A stretch of 64,000 bases of DNA from Acidithiobacillus sp. YTS05 (GTDB lineage: Bacteria > Pseudomonadota > Gammaproteobacteria > Acidithiobacillales > Acidithiobacillaceae), in contig NZ_CP094359.1 of NCBI RefSeq assembly GCF_024396695.1, positions 372,001 through 436,000 on the forward strand, in the 5' to 3' direction. A model generated the notes under the pieces. It saw only the letters and a list, made by a program, of their open reading frames with translations. It was not told the DNA's origin and made no database searches. Shown piece after piece: positions 7,627-16,662 of the stretch; within the stretch, counting starts at the first letter, position 1, and each line of letters begins with the position of its first letter. Made by a program: the position numbers and the translations under genes.

Positions 7627-9003
7627 ATGTTCGAATCCCTCAGCCAACGTCTCAACCAAAGTTTCAAGGCCTTGCGTGGTCAGGCCCGCCTCAGTGAAGA
7701 CAATATCCGCGATGCCCTGCGCGACGTGCGTATGGCGCTGTTGGAGGCTGACGTGGCGTTGCCGGTGGTTAAGGATTTTGTGGCCGAAGTGCGACAGAAG
7801 GCCCTCGGCGAAGAGGTGTTGCGCAGCTTGAGCCCCGGACAGGTCTTCATCAAGATCGTCAACGACGAGCTGACGCGTCTGATGGGTTCTCATAATGACC
7901 GTCTCGATCTGCAGGCGCGACCGCCAGTGGTGATCCTCATGGCCGGGCTGCAGGGCTCTGGGAAAACCACCACGAGTGCCAAACTCGCCCTCTGGCTCAA
8001 GGAGCGAGAAAAGAAGCGGGTGTTGATGGTCAGTACCGACGTCTATCGGCCGGCGGCGATGGAGCAACTCGCCAGTCTCGGACGGGACATCGCCGTCGAG
8101 GTCTTTCCCAGCCATCCCAGTCAGGCGCCAGTGCAGATCGCGCGGGATGCTTTGGATGCGGCACGCAAGCAGGTCTACGACGTGCTGATCGTCGACACCG
8201 CCGGACGGCTGCACGTAGACGAAGAAATGATGGCCGAGGCCCGGGACCTGACCGCTGCAGTACAGCCAACGGAATTGCTCTTTGTCGTCGACGCCATGAC
8301 TGGCCAGGATGCGGTCAACACCGCCAAGGCCTTTGACACTGCCCTGCCGCTGACCGGAGTGATCCTCACCAAGGCCGATGGCGATGCGCGCGGTGGCGCC
8401 GCCCTCTCCATTCGCGCCATCAGCGGCAAGCCGATCAAGTTTCTCGGTGTGGGCGAGAAGGTGCGCAAGGGGCTGGAGGCCTTCCACCCAGAGCGGATGG
8501 CCTCGCGTATCCTCGGCATGGGTGACATCGTCAGTCTGGTGGAGCAGGTACAGCAGGAAGTCGATGTCGAGCAGGCGCAGCGGATGACCGACAAGCTGCG
8601 CAAAGGCAAGGGCTTTGATCTCGAAGATTTTCGTGAACAGTTGCGTCAGGTGGAGCGCATGGGCGGGCTGACCAGCATCCTGGACAAGCTGCCGGGGATG
8701 AGTGAAATCCCCAGCGAAGCGCAGGAGGCCCTGCAGGACAAAAAGCCGATGCGGCGGCTGGAAGCGATCATCAATTCCATGACCATGGAAGAACGGCGCC
8801 ACCCGGAAATCATCAAGGCCTCTCGCCGCCGCCGAATTGCGGCAGGCTCTGGCACGACTGTCGCCGAAGTCAACAAGCTACTCAAACAGTTTGAGATGAT
8901 GCAAAAGATGTTCAAAAAGATGGGCAAGGGGGGCAAGGGCTTGGGACGCTTGCTGGGGATGAATCCGCGCAATCTCATGAAAGGCGGTATGCCCTTTCAA
9001 TAA
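7627..9003 (+). CDS. ffh: Signal recognition particle GTPase Ffh
   Basis: Ffh is the protein part of the bacterial signal recognition particle; with 4.5S RNA it delivers ribosomes making membrane proteins to FtsY. The 458-residue product has the helical N domain (LSQRLNQSFKALRG), a GTPase domain with P-loop GLQGSGKTTTSAKLA, DTAGR and TKADGDARGG motifs, and the Met-rich M domain ending in MLGMNPRNLMKGGMPFQ-type sequence. ATG 7627 is chosen over an in-frame ATG at 7600 because it begins with the conserved MFESLSQRL and has GAGG just upstream. The length matches E. coli Ffh (453). It precedes the rpsP operon by 74 bp, as in many proteobacteria. Confidence 0.97.
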   Translation: MFESLSQRLNQSFKALRGQARLSEDNIRDALRDVRMALLEADVALPVVKDFVAEVRQKALGEEVLRSLSPGQVFIKIVNDELTRLMGSHNDRLDLQARPPVVILMAGLQGSGKTTTSAKLALWLKEREKKRVLMVSTDVYRPAAMEQLASLGRDIAVEVFPSHPSQAPVQIARDALDAARKQVYDVLIVDTAGRLHVDEEMMAEARDLTAAVQPTELLFVVDAMTGQDAVNTAKAFDTALPLTGVILTKADGDARGGAALSIRAISGKPIKFLGVGEKVRKGLEAFHPERMASRILGMGDIVSLVEQVQQEVDVEQAQRMTDKLRKGKGFDLEDFREQLRQVERMGGLTSILDKLPGMSEIPSEAQEALQDKKPMRRLEAIINSMTMEERRHPEIIKASRRRRIAAGSGTTVAEVNKLLKQFEMMQKMFKKMGKGGKGLGRLLGMNPRNLMKGGMPFQ

Positions 9004-9077
9004 GTGAAATTTTTGGTTATGATTCGCGCCTTTCCCGCCGCGCGGGTTGCGGTATTGTACTTTTGTGAGGAACGGAC

Positions 9078-9338
9078 ATGGTAGTGATTCGGATGGCTCG
9101 GGGTGGCGCCAAGAAGCGGCCCTTCTACCACATCGTGGTGGCGGATAGTCGGGCGCGGCGTGACGGACGCTTCATCGAGCGTTTGGGTTTTTACAATCCC
9201 GTCAGTAATCCGTCGGAGCTCCGGCTCGACAAGGAACGTGCTGCCTACTGGCTGGCCCAGGGCGCGCAGCCTTCGGATACCGTGGCGCGCTTCCTCAAGG
9301 CCGAGGGCGTGAGCAAGACGGGTGTCAACGCCGCCTGA
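9078..9338 (+). CDS. rpsP: 30S ribosomal protein S16
   Basis: S16 is a small-subunit protein important for assembly of the 5' domain of 16S rRNA. The 86-residue product opens with the conserved [20 protein letters not shown] and continues [19 protein letters not shown], the family signature. The E. coli protein is 82 residues. A GAGGAA ribosome site lies just upstream. It is the first gene of the rpsP-rimM-trmD-rplS operon, and its last 17 bases overlap the rimM frame. Confidence 0.97.
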   Translation: MVVIRMARGGAKKRPFYHIVVADSRARRDGRFIERLGFYNPVSNPSELRLDKERAAYWLAQGAQPSDTVARFLKAEGVSKTGVNAA

Positions 9339-9831
9339 AACCGCGGAATGGGTGCCCCTGGGGCGCATTTCCGGCCTCTATGGTGTCCGCGGCGCTGTCA
9401 AGGTCTTTTCCTATACCGAGGAGCGTGAGGGCATTTTGGATCATGCCCTCTGGTATCTGGGTGTAGAGCACCGCCCGGTCGCTGTGCTCTCCGGTGGGCT
9501 GCAGGCCGGAGCCGTGATTGCGCAGCTGCGCGGAGTCCAGGATCGCGAAGCGGCGCGGGCACTGATCGGGCAAGAAATTACGGTTCCTGCCGAAGAGCTG
9601 CCGCTGCTACCGGAAGGCGAATATTACTGGCGAGACTTGATCGGTATGCAGGTGATCAACCATACCGGGCAGCGGCTCGGGCAGGTGAAAAACCTGTTGG
9701 AGACTGGCGCCAACGATGTTCTCGTGGTGCAGGACGAGCAAGGTGCGGAAACCCTGATCCCGTGGACAGCGGATGTGCAGGTGGATGCAGTACAACGTCG
9801 TATCGTGCTTGACTGGGAAAAGGACTGGTGA
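9322..9831 (+). CDS. rimM: Ribosome maturation factor RimM
   Basis: RimM binds S19 and helps mature the 3' domain of the 30S subunit. The 169-residue product has the N-terminal RimM beta-barrel ([22 protein letters not shown]) and a C-terminal PRC-barrel ([24 protein letters not shown], then [10 protein letters not shown] and [17 protein letters not shown]). The GTG start at 9322 lies inside the end of rpsP, so translation is likely coupled; no better start exists upstream of the conserved region. Its stop overlaps the trmD start (TGATG). Confidence 0.95.
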   Translation: MSTPPETAEWVPLGRISGLYGVRGAVKVFSYTEEREGILDHALWYLGVEHRPVAVLSGGLQAGAVIAQLRGVQDREAARALIGQEITVPAEELPLLPEGEYYWRDLIGMQVINHTGQRLGQVKNLLETGANDVLVVQDEQGAETLIPWTADVQVDAVQRRIVLDWEKDW

Positions 9832-10577
9832 TGCGTTTTGATGTCATCAGCATTTTTCCAGAGCTGATAGAAGGATATTTTCAGGCGGGAGTTTTGGCCC
9901 GCGGTCGGCAGCGCGGTTTGCTCGCACTGCAGGTCTGGAATCCTCGGGATTTCAGTGATCTTCCGCATCAGCGGGTGGACGACCGCCCCTTTGGCGGTGG
10001 TCCGGGGATGCTGATGATGGCGCCGCCGCTGTTGGCGGCCATCGCTCGTGCGCGGCGGGAGAATCCGGAGGCACCGGTGGCGTATCTATCGCCTCAGGGG
10101 CGGCCCCTGCGGCAGGCGGATTGCCAGCGCTTCAGCCACCGCGCGGGGATGATCCTCCTAGCCGGGCGCTATGAGGGCATCGATGAGCGCGTCATGGCGC
10201 AGGTCGATGAGGAGTGGTCGCTGGGGGATTATGTCCTCGCCGGCGGGGAGTTGCCGGCACTGGTGCTGATGGAGGCAACGGCGCGCCTTCTGCCCGGCTT
10301 CCTCGGCCATGAGGCTTCGGCGCAGGAGGATAGTTTTGCGGCGGCGGACCTGCTGGATTGTCCGCATTACACCCGACCCGAGCAATGGGAAGGAGTGGGA
10401 GTGCCTGCGGTTTTGTTGTCGGGTGATCATGCGCGGATTGCGCGCTGGCGTCGGGGACAGTCGCTGTTGCGAACCAGGGCGCGGCGCCCGGACCTCTGGG
10501 TGCGGCGCCAGTTGTCGGTTGAGGATATACGTTGTCTGCAGGAAGCAGAGAGCGCGGATGAAAGTGGCAGGGTGTAA
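9831..10577 (+). CDS. trmD: tRNA (guanine37-N1) methyltransferase TrmD
   Basis: TrmD uses S-adenosylmethionine to methylate G37 next to the anticodon, preventing +1 frameshifting. The 248-residue SPOUT-fold protein begins [22 protein letters not shown] and carries the knot-region sequences [13 protein letters not shown] and [17 protein letters not shown], plus [11 protein letters not shown] near residue 50. The ATG overlaps the rimM stop codon; a GTG one codon earlier is also open but less likely. The gene order rpsP-rimM-trmD-rplS is the standard one. Confidence 0.97.
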   Translation: MRFDVISIFPELIEGYFQAGVLARGRQRGLLALQVWNPRDFSDLPHQRVDDRPFGGGPGMLMMAPPLLAAIARARRENPEAPVAYLSPQGRPLRQADCQRFSHRAGMILLAGRYEGIDERVMAQVDEEWSLGDYVLAGGELPALVLMEATARLLPGFLGHEASAQEDSFAAADLLDCPHYTRPEQWEGVGVPAVLLSGDHARIARWRRGQSLLRTRARRPDLWVRRQLSVEDIRCLQEAESADESGRV

Positions 10578-10588
10578 GGAGAAGTGCT

Positions 10589-10933
10589 GTGAATATCATT
10601 GATGAAATCAATCTGGCAGAGGCCAAGAACGAGATCCCCGACTTCATCGCCGGTGACACCGTAGCGGTGCATGTTCGCGTGAAGGAAGGCGAGCGCGAGC
10701 GGGTTCAGGTATTCGAGGGTCTGTGTATCGCCCGGCGTAACCGGGGTGCCCACTCGTCCTTCACGGTGCGCAAAATTTCCAGTGGCGAAGGCGTCGAGCG
10801 CGTTTTCCCGATGCACTCCCCGCTGGTTGCCAAGGTAGAAGTGAAGCGTCGCGGCGATGTCCGGCGCGCTAAACTCTACTATCTGCGTGATCTCTCTGGT
10901 AAGGCCGCGCGCATCCGCGAAAAGCTCGGCTGA
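10589..10933 (+). CDS. rplS: 50S ribosomal protein L19
   Basis: L19 sits at the interface between the subunits. The 114-residue product has the family pattern: [26 protein letters not shown], then [26 protein letters not shown] and a basic C terminus. GTG at 10589 follows AAGGAGAAG with good spacing. Its stop codon overlaps the start of the following unknown gene by one base (TGATG), so the ribosomal operon appears to continue into non-ribosomal genes here. Confidence 0.97.
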   Translation: MNIIDEINLAEAKNEIPDFIAGDTVAVHVRVKEGERERVQVFEGLCIARRNRGAHSSFTVRKISSGEGVERVFPMHSPLVAKVEVKRRGDVRRAKLYYLRDLSGKAARIREKLG

Positions 10934-12144
10934 TGACCGCCTTGCAGTCTACCGCCTTGCTGGAGCAATGGCGGATGGCTGCGACACCAGAGCAGGATCG
11001 CATCTGGGCAGACGCTGCTGCGCGTCTGCCCTTGCAGTCAGCTTTTTTGCGGGAGGGCCTGCCTCTGTCTCGGGGGCAGGCCGATCTGCATCTCAGTCGC
11101 TGCTGGATGGCGCGACTCAGCGTGACCATTGCCGCGAATTCCCTGCCTGGCCATCTGGTCGCGCGGGCTTGGTCGACGATGGCGACGGGCGCGCCGGTTC
11201 CCGCCGAATGGCTACAGATAACACCCGATGCCCCCCTACCGATCGACATGGAACTCGATATCCTGGCCGAGGCCGTCGAAAAACGGGACGAGAAACGCCT
11301 GTTGCCGCTGTTGCGCAGCATGGCCGAAGATGTCAAGGCTCGGCACCTGATCATCGATCGTCTGCGCCTGCGGGTCGCAGAAGATGGTTTCGCCCATGGG
11401 CTGCGCAGCAGTCTCTTCCATGCCTGGGCACAGCTCGCTGCCGTCGTGTCTGCGGAAGATTTTGTCGCGCTTACCCTGGCTGCATTGCAGCAACATTGGG
11501 GCCTGCCCGAGGCTTGTGCGGTGGTGGTTCCCGAGGGGCGGGCGGAGCGGCGCGCGGATAGTGGCAAGGCGCTCTTGCAGAGTCTGCGCGAGCGTGATCT
11601 GGGTGCCTATATGGAGCATCTTCGCGGTATGGGGGACCAACCGATTGCCGCATTGCGTCAGCTTTTTCTGGCGCTGGGCCTGATGATTCTGGAATATCCG
11701 GCGAGCGCCCAACTGCGTGAACTGGGAGAGATCTACCTGTGGTTGGCGGCGATACTCCAGATGCCCCACCGTAGCTTGCGTCGTTGTCGCCGCATACTGT
11801 TCAGTGCGGCTGCTGATCTGTTTCGCTTCGCCGGTTGGGAGGCGCAGCAAGACTGGCCGGGATATGCTGAACTCGCAGCTTTCCGCCATGCTCTGTCCGA
11901 GGAGCTTACGCCGCAAACCTTCCGTGAGGACTGGCAGCGCATTCTCCAGGTGCAAGCCCTCGGCAGCGAGACCTTGGCAACCTGGTATCGTCGGCGGGCC
12001 GAGCAATATCTCAGCGTAGCTGCCGAGCCCGCGACAGACTTCTGGGCACATTGGCAGGAGACGCAAAGGGCTACCCAGGAACTCGCCGGACCGCTATTAT
12101 GGATTCATCCCTTGGTTTTTCTGCGCCTGTACCCGGAATCGTGA
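10933..12144 (+). CDS. Uncharacterised helical protein
   Basis: I do not recognise a family. The 403-residue product has no signal peptide and no convincing membrane segment. It is rich in Ala, Leu, Arg and Glu, with Trp-containing helices throughout (LLEQWRMAATPEQDRIWADAAARL near the start; FREDWQRILQVQALG and DFWAHWQETQRATQELAGP near the end), which looks like an all-helical, perhaps repeat-based, cytoplasmic protein. It starts within the rplS stop and its own stop overlaps the start of the alkyltransferase gene, so all are probably co-translated. Nothing in it points to a catalytic site. Confidence 0.75.
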   Translation: MTALQSTALLEQWRMAATPEQDRIWADAAARLPLQSAFLREGLPLSRGQADLHLSRCWMARLSVTIAANSLPGHLVARAWSTMATGAPVPAEWLQITPDAPLPIDMELDILAEAVEKRDEKRLLPLLRSMAEDVKARHLIIDRLRLRVAEDGFAHGLRSSLFHAWAQLAAVVSAEDFVALTLAALQQHWGLPEACAVVVPEGRAERRADSGKALLQSLRERDLGAYMEHLRGMGDQPIAALRQLFLALGLMILEYPASAQLRELGEIYLWLAAILQMPHRSLRRCRRILFSAAADLFRFAGWEAQQDWPGYAELAAFRHALSEELTPQTFREDWQRILQVQALGSETLATWYRRRAEQYLSVAAEPATDFWAHWQETQRATQELAGPLLWIHPLVFLRLYPES

Positions 12145-12629
12145 GCCGGTGGCGCTACAGCGTCGCGTCGATCGGCACGCTGACCCTGGAATTTTGTGAC
12201 GCTGCATTGATTGGCCTGAGTCCCGTTTTCGGACAAGTCGAAGAGTTGCCCGATCTCCCCGCCGATCATCCGGTTGCGCAGGCGCTGGTAGCCTATGCGG
12301 CAGGCGACTTCGAGGCCTATGAACGATGCCGCAGGCGGCTTTTGTTGCGGGTACTCGGCACGCCGTTTCAGCAGCAGGTTTGCCGTGCCCTGCAGGAGAT
12401 TCCTCTGGGCCAGATCCGCAGTTATGGTGAACTCGCCAGCCGTTTGCAGAACACACCCCGCGCGGTTGGCCAGGCATGCCGTCGCAATCCCATCGCCATC
12501 CTCATCCCCTGCCATCGGGTACTCGCCAAGGACGGTCTTGGCGGCTATGCGGGCGAGCGGGAGGGGGCAGCGCTCAGCTACAAAAAACTTCTTCTTCAGC
12601 ACGAGGGGGTGTGGCATGGACAAGCCTAA
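12141..12629 (+). CDS. Methylated-DNA-protein cysteine methyltransferase
   Basis: This Ogt/MGMT-type protein removes O6-alkyl groups from guanine by transferring them irreversibly to its own cysteine. The active-site motif PCHRV is present (Cys about residue 124), preceded by the helix-turn-helix region GTPFQQQVCRALQEIPLGQIRSYGELA and the arginine-finger segment. The N-terminal domain is short. GTG 12141 is chosen because it forms a GTGA overlap with the upstream stop and gives a usual 162-residue length; ATG 12099 would add 14 residues. It overlaps xerD by 14 bp. Whether it is closer to ogt or ada C-terminal proteins cannot be decided by eye. Confidence 0.92.
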   Translation: MSRWRYSVASIGTLTLEFCDAALIGLSPVFGQVEELPDLPADHPVAQALVAYAAGDFEAYERCRRRLLLRVLGTPFQQQVCRALQEIPLGQIRSYGELASRLQNTPRAVGQACRRNPIAILIPCHRVLAKDGLGGYAGEREGAALSYKKLLLQHEGVWHGQA

Positions 12630-13530
12630 GAACCCTGCAGGGGGGCTGGACGAGGATGTTCACCAATTTCTCGATGCCTTGTGGCTGGAGAAAAACCTGA
12701 GTGCCAATACGCTGCAGGCCTACCGCCAGGATCTTGACAGCTTGTTCCGGTATCTGCAGCCGCGCGAGATGCGTTTACGTCAGGCAGAGCACGCCGACCT
12801 GGCAGGTTTTCTCGCCACTCGCCTGAGCGCTGGTGCGGCCCTGCGCAGCGTGCGGCGGCAGCTCTCCAGTCTACGAAGCTTTTACGCCCATGCCCTGCGT
12901 GAGGGCTGGATCCGCCGCGATCCCAGTCTGGACCTCAGCTCGCCCCGTTTGGGACGGCACTTGCCGGAGGTGCCAACGGAGTCCGAGATCGAGGCGCTGC
13001 TTGCCGCACCGGATCAAAGCCATCCCCTGGGTCTGCGGGATGCGGCCATGCTGGAGCTGCTCTACGCGACCGGTCTGCGGGTATCGGAGTTGGTGACCCT
13101 GCAGTTATCACAGATAGACATAGCAGCCGGGGTGCTGAAGACCTTCGGCAAGGGACGTAAGGAACGCTTGGTGCCCATTGGCGAGCGGGCCCAGGACCTG
13201 CTTGTCGATTATTTGCGGCGCGCTCGCCCCGAGCTCTTGCAGCAGGGTGCCCAAGCTGCCCTGTTTCTCAGCCAGCGGGCAGCGCCTATGACCCGGCAAC
13301 GTTTCTGGCAGCTAATCCGACACTATGGCAGGATTGCTGGCATCCGCTGCCGGCTCTCTCCCCACAGTCTGCGCCACGCCTTTGCCACCCATTTGCTCGA
13401 TCACGGCGCTGACCTGCGCAGCGTACAGTTGATGCTGGGACATGCCCAGCTCAGTACGACGGAAATCTACACGCACATTGCCCAGGCACGGCTCCAGGCC
13501 CTGCACGCCGCGCACCACCCGCGCGGCTAG
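12616..13530 (+). CDS. xerD: Tyrosine recombinase XerD
   Basis: XerD, with XerC and FtsK, resolves chromosome dimers at dif during division. The 304-residue product has the SAM-like N-terminal core-binding domain (residues 12-100) and the catalytic domain with all expected residues: R155 (TGLRVSEL), a lysine in GKGRKERLVPIG (178-189), H250 and R253 (SPHSLRHAFATHLLDHGADL), H276 (LGHAQLSTTEIYTH) and nucleophile Y285. The LLDHGADLR wording is nearer XerD than XerC. ATG 12616 starts within the preceding gene's end. A terminator overlaps its stop codon, so it closes this + strand operon. Confidence 0.93.
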   Translation: MDKPKNPAGGLDEDVHQFLDALWLEKNLSANTLQAYRQDLDSLFRYLQPREMRLRQAEHADLAGFLATRLSAGAALRSVRRQLSSLRSFYAHALREGWIRRDPSLDLSSPRLGRHLPEVPTESEIEALLAAPDQSHPLGLRDAAMLELLYATGLRVSELVTLQLSQIDIAAGVLKTFGKGRKERLVPIGERAQDLLVDYLRRARPELLQQGAQAALFLSQRAAPMTRQRFWQLIRHYGRIAGIRCRLSPHSLRHAFATHLLDHGADLRSVQLMLGHAQLSTTEIYTHIAQARLQALHAAHHPRG

Positions 13531-13547
13531 TTTCAGCCGCCTTTTTT
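13523..13547 (+). terminator. Rho-independent terminator after xerD
   Basis: The hairpin GCGGCT-AGTTTC-AGCCGC (13523-13540) is followed by C and six T residues (13542-13547). It contains the xerD stop codon in its loop region and overlaps the last codons of the convergent protease gene. On the other strand there is no T-run, so it acts for xerD only. Confidence 0.8.
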
Positions 13548-15053
13548 GGGTAGGCGCAGGACAATGAAAATACTCGATTTTCCTTGTCGGACCAGTACCG
13601 GAACCGGTTTGTCTGCAGGAGTCGCTGCAACCAGACGTTGCAGCTGCTGCGGGCTCTGGACCACCTGCTGATCAAACTGTTCGATGATCATCCCCGGCTG
13701 CACGCCGGCTTCGGCCGCCGCCCCTTCGTGTACGTCCACTACCGCTACGCCCTGATTGATTCCCAGCTCTTGTTTTACTTTGGCAGGCAGCGGTTTGGTG
13801 GAGATGCCCAGCCGTTCGATTTTGAGCACGCCAGGATTTGGTGTCGGACTGCTCTCCAGATCGCTGGCTTTCTGCGGGCTGGGCAAGGCGCCGACGGTGA
13901 TCGGCAGATTCACCGCTTTGCCGTGTCGTAAGATACCAATTTCTACCCGAGTTCCAGGCTTTTTCGTGCCTACCAGCAAGGGCAGTTGGCCGACACTGTA
14001 GACCGGCTTGCCCGCGAAGGTGACGATGACATCGCCGGCACGCAGGCCCGCACGTGCCGCGGGACTGTCCGGCTCGACCGAGGCGACGAGGGCGCCCACG
14101 GGTTCATTGAGATGCAGTGCTTCGGCCATGTCTGGTGTCACACTCTGGACCTCGACACCGAGATAGCCAAACTGAATAGCGCGATGTGCCTTGAGATCCT
14201 CTACCACCGACATCACCGTATTGATGGGGATGGAGAAAGACAAGCCCATGTAGCCACCGTTGTTGGTGTAGATCTGATCATTGATGCCCACGACCTGACC
14301 ATACATATTGAAAAGGGGACCGCCAGAGTTGCCGGGATTGATAGGCACGTCACTCTGGATGAAAGGAATGTACTCATCGTCCGGTAGTGGTCGATCCAGG
14401 GCACTGACCACGCCCTGAGTGACAGAGTTGGAGAAACCGAAGGGGGTACCGACCGCGAGTATCCATTGTCCCACCTTGAGATCGCTCGAGTTGCCTATGG
14501 GTGCGGTGGGCAAACTGTTGGCGTCGATCTTCAACAGGGCGGTATCGTAGCGCACCGACAAGCCGACGAGTTTGGCCGGATAGGCGTGGTGATCGGCGAG
14601 GGTGACAATGATGTGCTTGGCGTGACGCACGACATGGGCGGCAGTGACGATGTAGCCATCGCTGCTCAGGATGAAGCCGGAGCCGAGAGATTCGACCTTC
14701 TCCTGCGGAGGCTGCTTGGACTGACTATTGGGTGCGCCAAAATGCTCAAAAAAGCGGTAGAAAGGCGAGTCTGGCGGGAAGGGATTGCCGGCCCCGGGAA
14801 TCGTCTGTTCGGAGGTCGTGCTGATATTTACCACCGTTGGGCCATAACGGTCGATGAGGGGAGTGAAATCAGGAAGATTCACCAGGGGCCGCAGGGGAGT
14901 ACTTTGCGTGACCGCAGCAGCCGGCGCTGCCTGGCTGCCAGCTGGCTTTTCGCTACTCACCTGCGCTTGCGCACAACCAGAGGCAAGCAGGGCCAGAGTG
15001 AACGCTGAGAGGATGGCACGACGTTGCGAGAAACGGGAAATGGGGCCGGACAT
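13533..15053 (-). CDS. HtrA/Deg-family periplasmic serine protease
   Basis: This 506-residue protein is a Do-like protease-chaperone that degrades misfolded envelope proteins. It has an N-terminal export signal ending in LLASGC (Cys27), which could be a lipoprotein site. The trypsin-like domain has the triad H140 (TAAHVV), D170 (RYDTALLKI) and S243 (NPGNSGGPLF). Two PDZ domains follow (about 300-385 and 405-500), as in DegP, DegQ and MucD; the exact subtype cannot be fixed. It lies 65 bp downstream of the thioredoxin-type chaperone gene on the same strand, forming a protein-quality-control pair. Its 3' end overlaps the xerD terminator. Confidence 0.93.
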   Translation of the reverse strand: MSGPISRFSQRRAILSAFTLALLASGCAQAQVSSEKPAGSQAAPAAAVTQSTPLRPLVNLPDFTPLIDRYGPTVVNISTTSEQTIPGAGNPFPPDSPFYRFFEHFGAPNSQSKQPPQEKVESLGSGFILSSDGYIVTAAHVVRHAKHIIVTLADHHAYPAKLVGLSVRYDTALLKIDANSLPTAPIGNSSDLKVGQWILAVGTPFGFSNSVTQGVVSALDRPLPDDEYIPFIQSDVPINPGNSGGPLFNMYGQVVGINDQIYTNNGGYMGLSFSIPINTVMSVVEDLKAHRAIQFGYLGVEVQSVTPDMAEALHLNEPVGALVASVEPDSPAARAGLRAGDVIVTFAGKPVYSVGQLPLLVGTKKPGTRVEIGILRHGKAVNLPITVGALPSPQKASDLESSPTPNPGVLKIERLGISTKPLPAKVKQELGINQGVAVVDVHEGAAAEAGVQPGMIIEQFDQQVVQSPQQLQRLVAATPADKPVPVLVRQGKSSIFIVLRLPKKGG

Positions 15054-15118
15054 TCGGTCTTACTCCTTGGGGTACCCGCCAGGGCGGTGCGACGGAGAGC
15101 ATCCGCCAGAGAACAGGC

Positions 15119-15988
15119 TCAATAGAGTGCCCGCGCCAGTTTGCTGCGATATTCGTTGACCAAGGGATGTTCCTTGCCCAGTACGAGAAAAATCTTCAGG
15201 AGGGTCTTACGGGCAAGGTCGTCGCGATATTTTCGATGCGCCTGCACCATCTCGACGAGTTGCTCCAGTGCTGCCTGCTCATGACCTTGCAACAGCTCGC
15301 GCAGCGCATGTTGGTACATGGCCTGCGCCTGCTCATCACCACTGCTTTCCTGCAAGCGCCGCGCGATTTCCGCGCTGGACGGCGCATCGCGCAGTTCTGC
15401 CGAAAATTCCAGTAGTGCCCGCAGCGCCTCGACGTCCTCCCGCACCTGGAAGGCGGGACTTAGAGCAGCCAATTCGAGCTCGGCGGCGTCGTGATCGCCA
15501 CGACCGAGCAAAAGACGCGCAAGCTCCAGGCGGGCCTCATCATTGCGGGCATCTTGCTCGAGGGCGGCGCGAAAGGCCTGCTCGGCGGCCTCGGTGTCGC
15601 CGCCTGCGAGGGCTTCAAGCCCCGCCTTGCGCTGCTCGTCGCCGACCTTGGGCAACATCTTGTCGAGGAACTGACGAACGGCGGACTCGGGCAGGGCGCC
15701 GGCAAACTCGTCGACGACCTTGCCATCACGAAAGGCTTTGACCGCCGGGATTCCCCGAACGGAATACTGCCGAGAGAGCTCGGGATTTTCATCCGAGTTG
15801 ATCTTCGCGAGTAAAAATACTCCCTGCATCTCGTCGGCCAAGCGCTCCAGAACCGGACCCAGGGCGCGGCAGGGGCCGCACCAGGGAGCCCAGAAATCCA
15901 CCACGACCGGGCGACGAAAGGATTCGGCTTCCACGGCCTCACTGAAGTTGCCCAGGTTTACGTCAATCACGTGGGAACCAGACGCCAT
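15119..15988 (-). CDS. cnoX: Thioredoxin-TPR chaperone, CnoX/YbbN type
   Basis: The 289-residue protein joins an N-terminal thioredoxin fold (residues 5-110) to a C-terminal helical TPR-like half (about 120-285, with repeated AEQAFRAALEQDARNDEARLELARLL-type helices). The active site WCGPC (C37, C40) is intact. In E. coli the homologue has lost the first cysteine and is not an oxidoreductase, while the Caulobacter form keeps CGPC and is redox-active; this one resembles the latter. It would hold unfolded proteins and pass them to GroEL or DnaK. It is followed on the same strand by the HtrA protease gene. No signal peptide, so cytoplasmic. Confidence 0.9.
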   Translation of the reverse strand: MASGSHVIDVNLGNFSEAVEAESFRRPVVVDFWAPWCGPCRALGPVLERLADEMQGVFLLAKINSDENPELSRQYSVRGIPAVKAFRDGKVVDEFAGALPESAVRQFLDKMLPKVGDEQRKAGLEALAGGDTEAAEQAFRAALEQDARNDEARLELARLLLGRGDHDAAELELAALSPAFQVREDVEALRALLEFSAELRDAPSSAEIARRLQESSGDEQAQAMYQHALRELLQGHEQAALEQLVEMVQAHRKYRDDLARKTLLKIFLVLGKEHPLVNEYRSKLARALY

Positions 15989-16052
15989 CTACTCCACTCC
16001 TGCTCTTCGGATTCTGAACATGACTACACGATACTTTGTTGCCGTGAGCGCG

Positions 16053-16658
16053 TCACTGGGCCTGCAGCTTGTGCATTTCCTCGACGATCTGCTGCAGCAG
16101 GCCGCGGGTGCTGGCGCCCAGTCCTTTGCCCAGACGCTCCACGTCGGTTTTTCCTTGGGATAATGGTCCCAGACAGGCGCCCAACTTTGCCATCTCGCCC
16201 CCAGCCCGCTGCATCTGGCCGGCCATCTGCCCGAGCCATTGCAGGGCCTGGATATCGCCCCGCTGGGCAGCGACGACGATTCCGGCAATCCCGGGAGCGG
16301 CGAAGCTCGGATCGGCCTGGGTGCCGGGGGACGGGAGAGAGAGGGGATCCTGCAGACCCTGCAGGACGCTCTCGACGACAATGCGGTCTTCGTCGTCCAG
16401 ACCGAGCAACAGTGTCGCATCCCTCTCGCCCGCCAGGATTCGTTCCAGGCGCGTGACGAGCTCTTGCCAACCGTTGGCGCTGGCTGCGCGCAGACTGTCC
16501 GCCAGTGCTGGCCGTCGATCGGCGTTCTGACAGACGGCAACGACCTGATGAATAAGTTGCGCGTGCGCCCTGCGTACCTGTTCGCGAAAGGCTGGAAGTT
16601 CCGGCACCGGCGTGTTCCCAAGATCACCAATTTCTTTGAGTTTGTATCCTGCCTTCAC
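16053..16658 (-). CDS. Uncharacterised protein upstream of cnoX
   Basis: I do not recognise a family. With the GTG start at 16658 it has about 201 residues, soluble in appearance and rich in Gln, Ala, Leu and Gly, with helices such as FREQVRRAHAQLIHQVVAVCQ and WQELVTRLERILAGERDATLLLGLDDEDR, and an ending of AGQMQRAGGEMAKLGACLGP then LLQQIVEEMHKLQAQ. It precedes cnoX by 64 bp and runs in the same direction. The start is uncertain: no strong ribosome site is seen, and GTG 16607 is an alternative. With the longer start only 4 bp separate it from the divergent membrane-protein gene. Confidence 0.6.
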   Translation of the reverse strand: MKAGYKLKEIGDLGNTPVPELPAFREQVRRAHAQLIHQVVAVCQNADRRPALADSLRAASANGWQELVTRLERILAGERDATLLLGLDDEDRIVVESVLQGLQDPLSLPSPGTQADPSFAAPGIAGIVVAAQRGDIQALQWLGQMAGQMQRAGGEMAKLGACLGPLSQGKTDVERLGKGLGASTRGLLQQIVEEMHKLQAQ

Positions 16659-16662
16659 TAGA

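Noticed and set aside
7333..8802. Open frame of 489 codons antisense to ffh
   Set aside because: It is a codon-bias shadow of ffh; only its last part lies in gene-free DNA, which is reported separately at low interest.
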